DNA from: Typha latifolia
Taxonomy: Eukaryota; Streptophyta; Magnoliopsida; Poales; Typhaceae
Length of the DNA: 64,000 bases
Direction of reading: 5' to 3'
Assembly (NCBI GenBank): GCA_019914945.1
Contig: CM034102.1
Span: 13,009,501 to 13,073,500, forward strand
A program made the position numbers and the translations under genes. Below the pieces are notes generated by a model. That model was given only the letters and a program-made list of their open reading frames with translations. It did no database searches and had not been told where the DNA came from. This document shows positions 48,701 through 59,802 of the stretch, piece after piece; position 1 is the stretch's first letter, and each line of letters begins with the position of its first letter.

Positions 48701-50515
48701 ATAACTTCGTCAACTGTTTCTGGTTTTTGTGGCTGTAGCATGCAATTCAATATTTAACATCATGCCAAACTATTTTTGGTGTTGCTATTCACATAAGAAG
48801 CATAGAGCAGAAGTGATGGTGGATTTCATCAGGAAGAATTTTATTGGACATACTACAAGTCATTTGGCATAGGCTCTTCTTTTGATTATTTTTGGTAGTA
48901 CTTCCAAATCATTCTTGCTAAACATTATTTTTCATTTTATTTCATAAATGTAGTCATTAATATATTATAAACGTGTTTGTATGAAAACTCCACCATGTAA
49001 TGAAATGTGTGGTTCATTGCAGACTAAATTTGACGTGCCAATGTTTGCCACTACGCTCTGGGATATAGTTCGATAGTCAGTATAATCATTGCATCTGGAA
49101 AGTTATTAACTTATTATATGTGCTAATGTAATGAGGCCAGTTATTGGTCAGTAAGAGGCATGAGGAAACAATCCTTGGAATAGGGAGTCATAAAATAGGG
49201 ACTGATTTGAAGAACATACTAATAGGACAAAATCTCCCAAATTTATTTTAGACAAAGAAAGTTTAACTACAAAAAGGTAAAAGGGCAATGTTTGAATATG
49301 AATCTCCAAGGAAGTACATTAATGAGTCATCAGCACAAATCCGTACTCAACAGGCTTGAAAGGACACTCGAATATTATTAGAATTTAAGCTGCTAGTTCC
49401 AACTTTTAAGAATAATTAAAACCAGTTATACATTTATTTCTAAAGGCCAACCCCAAATAGTTGGGGTGTTTGTCTATAAAAGCTGACCCCAACTAGTTTG
49501 GACTAAAGGCCTTGTCATTGTTTTAATGTTTGTTGGTAAAGTTATCAACTGCAATGCCATTGAATCCAAGTCACCTATCAAAACTATAAAAACCAAATAA
49601 TGATCTTATTAAGGTCCACTACATTAAGAGTAGAAATTAATTAATCAAATGATCGACTACATTATGACCAGGCTAAAGATTACTAAATTCAGATATTCAC
49701 TGCATCATTTTTTTTCAGATTCTTTTTCTGGAAGTGTATCTCTTAAATCCAATGAAAATTCTCTCAACTGATTAATAATCAATCTTTTCGGCCATTTAAA
49801 TTTTAAAATCCTGTTCTGGTAAATATAAATCAAAACAAGAAATAGACAGTATGATGGTTGTTCAAAAGCTATTTCTCTTTTAACAGTTTAGGGGATTTTG
49901 TTTCTTATACCCTGACTTCATATAGCACATGTTTGAATGCATCAGCTACCATTCAACATGTAATGGAGCCTTTTCAAACATCTAGTCCAACAACTAATTG
50001 ACCAACAATCTGTTTACAATACTAAGTGTCACTTGTAGATCAACTTCTACTCCTTCATTATGCAAGTTATAACAATAGTCCCTCACCAGAAAGTGTCATG
50101 ATTTATACGAAATAGTGTATATCCTAAAATCTATGTTTTTTCCACAATCAATATCAGCTTTCTTTCAAGATATAACAAGATTTAACTTTATCCGTGAAAA
50201 CTGGACTGATCTGCAACATAAGTCAAAAGATTTAACAAAAAAGAATAACCCCAATATCCACGGTGAAAGGTATACAAACAGGGAACCATATATAATGGAG
50301 GAAAAGAGACAGAAGGAAAAAAGAACTTTAACCAAGAAGCTGTTGTACATAAATAGATACCTATATCTAAACTAAAGTAGTAAACATCCATCATTTGATT
50401 AACAAAAACAGTCTCATAAGAAATGAATTTCAAATCTTCTGTTATTATTCAGTTTAAAATGATACTGAGAATCTGAGACGTTCATTCAATAGAAGAAAGA
50501 TATCGTACTGAGTAA

Positions 50516-52293
50516 CTAAACTATGGAAAGAAGTCTGTCACCTGTATCATTATGCATAGTTGACAAGTTAACATCACAGGTTACAGATAGTCAGACATAT
50601 TGCAATGCTTTGCTTATGTAAATACTGGCTCATAACAAAAAGAACAATATAAAAAAGGCCATTCTTTAAAGTTGAAGGAACCTCTTACCCCCGTTTGCTT
50701 GGCTATTAGTAGCATTATAGCGCGCAAGATAACTTTCTGAACCATTTGGTATGAGATCTGAATCTGCATTGCCCAGCCCATAAGAAAATGGCCCATCAAG
50801 CTCAGAAGAGGCAGATTTCCACGCCGTGTGGCCATATATTGAGTTACTACCAAATGAATCTGCATAGTTTCCTTCATTTACATTTCTAGATACAGTAAAA
50901 GAAGTATTCACAGTACTAACCCCACTGTTCCTTCCATAGCTATTGGCATGCAGACCAAAGTTTTTATTCTCAGGGTCATTACCCAGATACCTGCTAGCAT
51001 AGCCTGAACCACTGCCCATGCCATGAGCAGAACTAGGAGAAGAAAGACCTCCCCAGTTCACAATTTCATTACCAAATACACCTAGGCTTCCACTTCCAGA
51101 CGGCATGAAGGCATTAGAACTTGCAATGTTGGTAGCATAGTTAAGACTACCATTGCCCCATATATTACGAGCTAATGAACTAAATACGGAACCAGCATTG
51201 TCATTAACCCCGCCATAGCCAGTATTAGTATTATATCTACTTGAACTCCCATTGTAATACGGGCTCTGTTGCCGTCCGTAAGAGAGGCTATTACTGAAAG
51301 TTGAAGTTCCGCCAAAGCTGTGGTTCACCCCAGGCTCAAAATTCGTACCATTTCCATAATTTAGACCAACAGGAGGGTAACCATTACGTCCACCAGCTAG
51401 CAGCCCAAATCTGCCATCCACCCTTGTTCCATAGCCACCTATAGGGCTTGGAGTGTACCCTTGAGTGTATCCATTAAGAAAGCTATTGAACCTAGCATAT
51501 GGACTGTTATGTTCCCCGATAGGTGACCGCATGTTGGGTCCAGGGGACATTTCCTTCGGAACAGCCCTCTTGACCTCAACCATCTTACCATTCAGCTCAT
51601 GGAAGGTCTTAAGCAAAGCCTTATCTACAGCATCCTCTGAATCATACGTGATAAAACCAAAGCCCCTCGGTCTCTGTGTATTGTGATCATACATCACAAC
51701 AACATCAATGATAGTACCAAACTGATCGAAGTACTTCTTGAAGTCGGCTTCTGTTACAGTAGATGCCAGGCCTCCCACAAATATCTTTCTGGTTCGGCCA
51801 GGACTAGGAGAACCATGGTTACTACTGGTGTTCTTGTTAAGGGTGTGTTGGCCATCCCTAGGAACAGCTTTCTTAGCCTCCACCTGAGAAATTAATCAAC
51901 CAGTGAGTTGATTTTTTTTCCCGAATAACCATTCAATATTCAGAATTCTTTTACAATTGCAACTTTTTGATGGATCATATGTTCAATAATGCTTAAGACA
52001 GATGGAAGCACAAATCTAGCAATATGTTATAACAGCCAGATATATCAGTAAGAAAAAGGCAAACCAATTACCAAGCGCCCGTCAATCATGTGCTTCTCGA
52101 CAACTACTCTCTCTGCGACAGTTGGATCGGCAAATACAATGAAACCAAAACCACGGGCTCGGCCAGTGCTTCGATCTTTCATGATTACAGCTTCCATCAC
52201 CTCCCCAAAGCTTCCAAAGTACTCCCGCAGTCGGTCTTCATTGGTTTCCCAGGAAATTCCCCCAATAAAGAGCTTGCCATTATCGGACTCCAT
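50516..52293 (-). CDS. hnRNP-type RNA-binding protein with two RRMs
   Basis: Coding exons on the minus strand: 52293-52072, 51883-50689 and a probable short last exon 50541-50516 (480 aa). RRM1 (about 6-77) has RNP2 LFIGGI and RNP1 RGFGFIVF. RRM2 (about 107-183) has IFVGGL and RGFGFITY. The tail from about 200 is rich in Gly, Ser, Asn and Tyr and probably disordered. This is the plant hnRNP A/B (Musashi-like) layout, so the protein likely binds mRNA in nucleus and cytoplasm. The first two exons are well supported: CTTG|GTAATT to CTCAG|GTGGAG joins RL-VEAKKAVPR in frame. The last exon rests on a GGG|GTAAGA donor and a GATACAG acceptor, giving a GDRLLSIV end. Reading through instead would add the alternative end KRFLQL. 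Confidence 0.88.
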
Positions 52294-52301
52294 TCTCTTT
52301 T

Positions 52302-52779
52302 CTGCAATGCCAAAATTAACTTCACCATCAACACAGCAATCCAGTAACAGAATTCAAATGATAACAAAGAAAGCAAACCAAATCCACTTATCATTTTGAA
52401 TAAATCACCACAATTGGCACTGATATCCATCAGATCCAATCTAAAAGAACAAAATCACATTGAAGAACCAAGACCCACGAAACAAAATTCGATTTTTTTA
52501 GCATCGCATGCATCACAAGATCTATCAGAGGGAAAGAGCAAAACAACCCGATAGAATCCGTTCGCAAGCCACACAAATCAGCTACAATCCAGAGAAGAAA
52601 AAAAAAACCCATATACACGAAATGGGCTCATCTGAAACCAATCAAAGAACCTCTTTCGATCCTTCTCAGATCGACCAGAGCAAAGCCCAATTCTCGAAGC
52701 GCCGATAAGATTGCCAAAGAACAAAATTTGGAATCCAACAGCTCGCGAATCGAGGTAAATAAAAGGAGGGGGGGCTTAC
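52302..52779 (-). other. Probable 5' UTR intron of the RRM gene
   Basis: On the minus strand, TTGGAAG|GTAAGC at 52780/52779 looks like a strong donor and CATTGCAG at 52302 a good acceptor, only 8 nt before the ATG at 52293. Leader introns are common in plant hnRNP genes. No coding frame crosses it. Confidence 0.6.
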
Positions 52780-52925
52780 CTTCCAATCTGAGACGCTTCG
52801 TCGAGAGATCGAAGGAATCCTCTTTCTCTATCTAAGATCTAAGAGTCGGCATCGGACGAAGAGAAGGACTCGTCATATGCCCTCCTCTTCTCTCTCTCTC
52901 TCTCCCCTTCCTTTCTCTCTTTACC

Positions 52926-53060
52926 ATATATATATGATATATATGTATATATATATATATATATAATATATATATATATATACCTCTTTCCCGGTTACCT
53001 TTTCCTATCTATTTCTTTCTTTCCTCCAATTCCGTTCGATTAACAAAGAAAGCATTGGGA

Positions 53061-53092
<32 letters not shown>
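52926..53092. repeat. Two (TA)n arrays upstream of the RRM gene
   Basis: An interrupted TA array at 52926-52981 and a cleaner one at 53066-53092 lie just upstream of the likely transcription start of the minus-strand RRM gene, next to a CT-rich run at 52885-52920. They could contain the core promoter. Confidence 0.85.
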
Positions 53093-53094
<2 letters not shown>

Positions 53095-55750
53095 CGAGAG
53101 GAGAGAGGAGATCCTTAATGGACATGAGAGGTGGTAGAGAAGGTTAGAACATGAAATATAATTATGTTATAACGTAAAAACAAACATGTTTTAATTACAG
53201 TTCTTTTTTCACTGTGTATACGGGCATAGATCTTGAACAATGAGTTTTCGGTCAATTTTGATCAGCATTATTGTGAAAGTAATTGAATAATCTACCATTT
53301 TTGAAGATTTTATGTACACCGTAAAAAATTTAAATATAATACTCATCTGGTATTAAAAAAAGAGGTTACCAATTCGAGCATTCGTTAGCATAAATTTGAC
53401 CATTTAGTATATAATTAGCCTAAAAGATAGCATATATTAATCTTATATCTGTTTCAAATAAATATGTTAGCAGCTTTAATATACATTTAAGATCTATATC
53501 TAGAATTCTGTATCGTTTTTTCAAAAACAAAAAATCTCTTTAGAGATGAATTAATTAGTTCAAGTAAGCAACCACCTAAGTGGTAGACCCATGGTGGTAC
53601 CACCACTGCCATCCCTTGAGCTAAGAAGGTGTTTCTTTTCCAGGAATATAAAAGCTATTGGTGGTCCAATGTGCACGAGAGAGGTGCCAATGGATTGACC
53701 TCAGTTGGATATAAAGCTATCTGCTGTGTAATTTGCAAAAGATCTTAAGTTGAAGACAAATTACTAATCACTTATGATATAAACCTTCTTGTACTAATGT
53801 AATAGATAAACAATTATTAACTTAATATTAGTATATTAATATCTACTTTTCTCTCTCCTCCTCTTCAATTTAATATTTTTATGTTTATATTTTGTTTTTT
53901 TTTTCTCTTCTCTCTCTCTTCTCCTCGTCCATTTATTATAATATAGTTTAGTCATTTATCAAACTATCATTTCAATTCTATGTCTAATCTAATGTAATTA
54001 TTATGCACTATACTAGAATATAATTAAACAGTATAATCTCTTACCGATAATTAGAATATTTTTTTAAAGATATTTGTACTAAAAAATTCTTAAGTTTGAC
54101 GTTTGAAAATAAAGTACACATAATTTATGTCGGAGATTTGCGTAAGAAAATAATCTTACTATTTTAAAAATATAAGAGTTTTTTTTATACAAATGCTTTG
54201 ATTATTTTTTTTGTACGTATGTTCTTGAAAATTCTTTCATTTTTGTGTATATAATTCTAAATTTTGTATGGATAGATAAGTAGCAAAACAAGAACACCTT
54301 TCTTGTGGCTTTAGTTTAATCATTCTGCCCTTAGTTAGGGTTTAAAATGTGATTTATTTTTATTTTATTTTGAGAGGCATCCATAGGAGAAACACACACA
54401 AATATAAACAAGGATTTATAACACACATGACCTTTTTCTAAACTGATTTATTCTCATTGGTTATTCACCTTATTTGCTCTAATTTTTTGGAAATAAAATT
54501 TAGAGTTGTGCTTGTACTTAATTCACTAAATAAAATGTTCTATTCTTACTGACAGTTGAAACTCAAAATTTTAGGATTTCTTTTTATATTAGCTTGTAAC
54601 TTTTTTATGGGCTTAATAATTTTGTTATCTTCCTTTTGGTAGGACTCGGTAAAGAATCTTTTGAAATTGGAGATATTGAATATCAATAAATCTCATCATC
54701 TTAGTATGTTAAAAGATAGCCGTTCGTATGCCTTTACCCCTCTCCTTCTCTACGAGGTTGTCATCTTTTCTTTTATCTTTTCTCACATCATCTCTCTATT
54801 TTCACTGTGCATCATTTTAGCGGCATCTTATCTTATTATCGCCTAATCTCACATTTGTCCAAATCTCCCTTTTTGTATAGAATGTGATGTCGATTTTAAT
54901 CATCATCGTCATCCGCGCCTAATTCGCTCTCGAGCTCGCCTTCTCCAACTTCACATCATGCTCCAACCTTTTCTCCTTGCCACCCACAATCTCCTCCCCT
55001 AGATTGTTGATCTTATGTCTCCATGGTTAGTTTCGTTATAGAGCTTTCGGTCTTCAAAGGCTCTTATTGTGCCTATTTGTAGTATCAATGTTTGTTAAAT
55101 AAAATACTTTCTTTCAAAACCGTCCTGCCTCCTTTATTTTCTTATTGTGCACGAGCTGATCTATTATTTAGCGGAGTATAAAACTTATGTTTAATATGCC
55201 ACCATATCTCCTCTTTCTTCTCGTATATCACGTTATATTTGATGAATTAAAGCTAATAAAATGATTCGTCTACTCACTAAAAAGAGACTTCTAAAATATA
55301 TAATCTCTACTCTTTTTATAAATACTGTTGAAATATCAATAGACTTATAATAATAATTACATATAGACTTTCGAATTGTAGCCAAGTTTTATATGCTTTA
55401 TTTTTCGCCGCACATTTTATCTCTTCACCTTCGAAAACCTTCAAAATATTCTTGTTTTGTTAATTATTTGTTAAATTTTTTTATTAAAAATAAATGCATC
55501 TTGCAATCAAATTTAGGTCCTCCAGGTCTAATTTTACCTTTTTTTTAGAGAATAGAAAGAGAACAAAACCAAGCTTTAAATAATAATATTTTATTTTTAT
55601 TTTTAAGTTTACACTTAGGTGCACTTAGAAACAAAATTAGTTAGGGATTTTTTTTAGTGTAATTATCCTACCATTTTTATTCTACGTCTACTATCCAACA
55701 GTCTCGTGTCTTGACCGTTCGATTATAAACCAACGGTAGTAACAACCCTC
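53093..55750. other. AT-rich intergenic region between diverging RRM and FRIGIDA-like genes
   Basis: No gene is supported. The sequence is mostly AT-rich with scattered short frames. A less AT-rich patch at 54890-55030 (CATCATCGTCATCCGCGCC, CTCGAGCTCGCCTTCTCC) stands out but encodes no recognised protein; it may be a fragment of a mobile element or captured gene. Confidence 0.55.
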
Positions 55751-55760
55751 TCCATCTTAA

Positions 55761-55768
55761 TATAAATA
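55761..55768 (+). promoter_or_regulatory. TATA box of the FRIGIDA-like gene
   Basis: The sequence TATAAATA lies 196 bp upstream of the ATG. A start of transcription about 30 bp downstream would give a leader of about 170 nt, normal for plants. The change in composition from AT-rich to GC-rich occurs just after it. Confidence 0.65.
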
Positions 55769-55839
55769 CCGTCCTCCGCTTCAACGTCCTCGTCGCCGCC
55801 CTCCGTCCTTTGCTTCGACGGAGCCCGCGCTTCTGCCTC

Positions 55840-55940
55840 TAGGGTTAGGGTTTCCTCCGTCGCTGGTCTCTTCTTCTCCGTTTAGGGTTAGTATCCCCTC
55901 TTCGGATTTCGTCTCTTCCTCCTCCTCCTTTAGGGTTAGT
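55840..55940 (+). promoter_or_regulatory. Cluster of telo-box-like motifs in the leader of the FRIGIDA-like gene
   Basis: TAGGGTTAGGGTTT at 55840-55853, TTTAGGGTTAG at 55881-55891 and TTTAGGGTTAG at 55929-55939 match the plant telo-box (AAACCCTA) in reverse. These motifs are known in promoters and leaders of growth and translation genes and as Polycomb-recruiting sites. Their function here is inference. Confidence 0.6.
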
Positions 55941-55963
55941 GTTTCCTTGCTCGTCCCACTGCA

Positions 55964-58900
55964 ATGGCGACGGCAGAGATCGTGGCGGCCGTCGAATCCA
56001 TCCACGCGAAGAAAGATGATCTGCGGAGGGTGTTCGATGCTGTCTCGTCCTTCTCCTCCTCCCTCGCTTCCTTCACCCTCAAGTGGAAAGACCTGGAGGA
56101 CCACTTCGCCTTGATCGAGAAATCCATCGCGGACCGCCTCAAGGAGCTTGAATACAAGTCCACGATGGCCGGTTTGGATCCGCCGGAAGAAAAAGTCGAC
56201 GCCGTGGCCGGTTTGGTTCCCCCGGTGGCCAAAGTTGACTCCTTGGCCGGCTCCGAGCTCAGATCCCTCTGCGCCGCGATGGATGCGAAGGGATTGAGAT
56301 TGTATGTGGTTGAGAACCGTAAGGATCTCGCCGCGATCACAAACGAGCTCGATGTTGCTATTGGATCTGCTCCCAATCCGGCTAAGCTTGTGCTTGATGC
56401 CATGGATGGGTTCTACGATTCAAAATCCGAGGGGAAGAAGGATGGCGAGGTGCAGGTGATCAGGAGGACTTGCCTCACTCTTTTGGAAAGGTTACAAATT
56501 TTGTCTACTGAGATTGAACCATTGGTTCGGGATGAGGCGAAGAAGCTCGCACTGGAGTGGAAAGGGAAGGCTTCGAATCGTGGGGAAAACCAAGTTGAGG
56601 TTTTATCTTTCTTGCAGCTCTTGGTTTCTTTTAAGTTGGTGTCGGAATTTAAGGTGGACGAGGTGTTCAATCTCTTTGTTTCTGTGTGTCGAAAAAAGCA
56701 AGCGGTTAATATCTTTAGAGGCCTTGGCCTCGTGGAGAATATGCCCGGTAAGAATGGGAATTAATACCTTCCATATTATGCAGGTTATGGGGAAGTTAGT
56801 ATAACTCATTAAGTTTTCTCTGCTGATCTTAGTTTCTCTTTATACAATTTATTTTTTTCTTGCAATGTGGTGAGCTTGCTTTAAGATGGTTACAAAGGAG
56901 CGTGTGGAATGTACAGATGCTCTGTTGGTGCAGGGCAGCCGATCAAACGGTTGTTTTAGGCTGAGGATGTAATTTTAGCTCTGTGTTTTGTTCTTTTTTG
57001 ACGAGTTCCATATGATTTTATCCGTTGTCATAGAAGATCTTTTCCCTGGCACATTTAGTTGAAATTACCCAAGCTTTCTTTGACGTATTATGAGATACTT
57101 AGGTATTGAATAGTTTTCCGACATTTTGATTAAGTATGGTAAGTGGTTTATATTCATGTCCATCCTTGGCCATTTTAGTCTCTTTTCTCCCCATTCTATT
57201 AACTTGTGAATTACAGCTGTGGCATTCCTTTCTTTACCGTTGGTTTTGCTTTATATGCGTTGAAACCTTGTGGGGATTGGGCTTTTGATTAGTTCTGCCA
57301 GCAGAACTAGTGATGCTGCATTGAGAACTTCCTTAGAAATCGTTTTTGATCTTTATAATTTTAAGTTCATTTAGAAAGCAGAACTTCCCATGCTGGTTTA
57401 TGTGGTTCCTTGGAGTACCAAAACCTTTCCGTTGAGCCTTCTCCCTTTTTCACACTTGTACATTATGCTTGTCAACCTTTTCACTATCTGTATTTTATAC
57501 CATATTTTTCGTTGTGCTCACTAGCTATTTTGGTGGCATCACAATATCACATACACGCAAATTGTTACCTGGCCTCCTTTTCCCTGATCAATTGTTCTTG
57601 TTTTTCTTGGGCCATATCTTTGTTAAGCATGTTGAAGAAGCGCAGTATTCGCATTGATATTCCTGGTATAGGACATGCTATGACACTATTTTTTGTACCA
57701 TGTTTCTGTTTTCAATTTTCTGTCAAACCTGTAGTATTTGAGTACCATTGAGTGTTCCAAAATGGTAGCTTTCTTGATGTCCTCTTTTGGGTGCTTTAGG
57801 ATGAGAAACAGTTAAATATCATTCAAGGGATCCAAGAGGGTGTACTTCTTAAGTATGGAGATCTCTTGTCATTTCCTCCTTCCTTTCTTCCCTCATTCCT
57901 TTTTAGCTGGGCCTGAGGTTGGTGAATGTAAGATTTCAATTCATGGATCCGTACCCACAAGCAGCTATTGTGATTTCTGCTGATAAGAAAGCATCGTTTG
58001 GAACTGAAGTTCTTGTGTCCGTGCTGTTGTTCTTCAATAATCCCTTATTTAGTGTATACACTCTTGCCTTTTGTTGCATTGCTTGTCAACTGTTTCTATA
58101 TATCCTTTTACTTGTTTATGGGCATTTTTCTGTTATGCCTCCTTTATGCTGATTTACTAGTCTTTTACATTTAGGTAGCATCATGACGCCCATAAGAATT
58201 TGTTACTTGTGACAGATTTTGTTCAGAAAATGCAAAGTAAGGGTAAACAACTTGATGCAGTAAAATTTATCCATTCTCTTAATTTGCTGGATAAATATCC
58301 TCCAGTACCTCTGCTGAAAAACTACTTGAAGGTGACTAGAAAGGCTGCTCAGGAAGTGCGCAAGAAAGGAATCAATTCTCGTCAATCTCAGGTAATTTTA
58401 GTACTCTATGACCTCTTTTTAGGATCTGCAACTATGCTCTTGAAACCCCACTTTGTTTGTTATTTGCCACAGAATGAGGCAATTGCAAAAGAGATCACTG
58501 CTCTTAGAGCGGTGATTAACACTATCAAGGAGTACAAGCTTGAATCGCAGTATTCAAGTGAGAATCTTCAGAAGCGTATTACACAATTGGAGCAAGAGAA
58601 GACAAACAAGTGCCGAACTGCAACAGGAAATTCTGTTGCCTCTAACTCAAGTTCTCAGAATCTTCAGCAGCAGTCCAAGAAGCGACCTATGCGAACTGCA
58701 ACAGTTGCTTCTGTTGCTTCGCATTTGAGTCCTCGGAATCTTCAGCAGCAGCAGGCCAACAAGCGTCTTAGGCCGTCAACAACTTTAACACCTACTGCTG
58801 CTCCTGACATTCCTCCCCCAATTGTTGGGAATAAGGCTCTATTTGGTCTGACTAATCAATCTCCATACATGGGTTTGATTGGATCTTATGGCCTTGCTTC

Positions 58901-59096
58901 TACTAGAACTATCTATGATCATGCCGCTTCAAGTCAATCTGGTCTCCCTCTTGGAGTTCATGGAAACCTCTCGCCAAGGCGTCATCTCTACACTTCAGAG
59001 CCCTTTGTGGACTCTCATCTGTACAATAGTTCAGGAAGATATGTTAATTACTCCCTCCCTGGCATGACAGCTCGTTATCCCCCATCTTACCCATAG
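55964..59096 (+). CDS. FRIGIDA-like protein, 3 exons
   Basis: Exons 55964-56747, 58216-58391 and 58473-59096 join in frame to 527 aa; the start is the first ATG after a GC-rich leader. The N-terminus (1-60) is helical and probably coiled coil. A FRIGIDA domain spans about 85-350, including LRSLCAAMDAKGLRLYV, the IFRGLGLVENMP block and KYPPVPLLKNYLK. The join at intron 1 gives MP-DFVQKMQSKGKQLDAVKF, as family members have. A second helical region (about 320-370, with KRITQLEQEK) is followed by a Gln/Ser-rich, probably disordered tail. In Arabidopsis, FRIGIDA and FRL proteins act in complexes that promote FLC expression and delay flowering; most FRL paralogues have unknown roles. The tail holds a diverged internal repeat, TATGNSVASNSSSQNLQQQ against TATVASVASHLSPRNLQQQ. 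Confidence 0.9.
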
Positions 59097-59430
59097 AAGT
59101 TTACACTGATATATTTTTCTAATCTATCACTGGTTAAGGTGAGACAAGATATCGTTATGTTATGTGGTTTATTTTCACTGACTACAGTCACAGTACCAAG
59201 CTATTTAGATGTATATATGGAGCTTCCAGATGTTAAACTACTCATGTCATCATCAGTCTTTCTGTTATTTTATGCTTTTCATATGCAACTTCTTTTGCAT
59301 CTTTTACCGGTAAGGAAGGCACTTGTAAGTAAATGATGTTCAATATACATTTCATAGACAGTTCTTAATTTATCAGTCAGCTATAACTTTGTTTCTTCTG
59401 TTAGATTATGTCAACCTGTATTTGTTGGTG

Positions 59431-59536
59431 GATATCTAATTGAGAAACTTAATGTAGTGTTAATCATTCTTGTTCTCATAAATGATATCTAATAGAGAAG
59501 CTTAATATAGTGTTAGTCATTCCTATTCTCATAAAT
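59431..59536. repeat. 53-bp tandem duplication
   Basis: Two adjacent copies (59431-59483 and 59484-59536), each starting GATATCTAAT and ending CTCATAAAT, differ at several bases, for example GAAACTTAATG against GAAGCTTAATA. Confidence 0.85.
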
Positions 59537-59639
59537 GATGATTAAGCATACTTTTTGGCTACCAAGTTTCTATGTCTCTCAAAACAAAGGTATCTCAAAC
59601 ATTTGGATTGAATTAGATTCCCTTTTGCTGATCAAGTCA

Positions 59640-59802
59640 ATTGGCCAGTCAAGCTTCCTGGGTGGACTCACTTACTGATGACATTATTGCTCTAACTTAT
59701 AATTTCCAAAATTGTAAAGTTACACATATCTATAAAGAAGTCAATCGGGTTGCTGATTGGCTTGCAAATTGTGATAAGTTCTTAGGTTATGAGTGTATTT
59801 GA
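59640..59802 (+). pseudogene. Remnant of a LINE-type reverse transcriptase RNase H domain
   Basis: Translating to the stop at 59800-59802 gives WVDSLTDDIIALTYN followed by VTHIYKEVNRVADWLAN. This matches the C-terminal part of the RNase H-like domain (RVT_3 type: H-Y-R-E-N-x-x-A-D-x-L-A) found in plant LINEs. An in-frame stop upstream (TGA at 59629) and the absence of any reverse transcriptase show it is a short 3' fragment. The T-rich and T/G-rich sequence after it (59810-59990) may be the element's 3' tail. Confidence 0.68.

Larger units (their letters stand above)
44051..50515. other. Intergenic region between converging C2 and RRM genes
   Basis: About 6.5 kb without a recognised coding gene. 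It holds the C2 3' UTR, an AACGCTGA-motif repeat (44785-45000), a TA array (45682-45708) and repeat-like text at 45700-46290. The section 46320-50515 could include 3' UTR exons of the RRM gene on the minus strand, but I cannot define any. Short frames at 46424-46630 and 46909-47382 show no known domain. Confidence 0.5.

Noticed and set aside
57410..58152. Open frames within FRIGIDA-like intron 1, including one at 57919-58152, as extra exons
   Set aside because: The direct join of exon 1 to 58216 restores a contiguous FRIGIDA domain in frame; the extra frames match nothing recognised.
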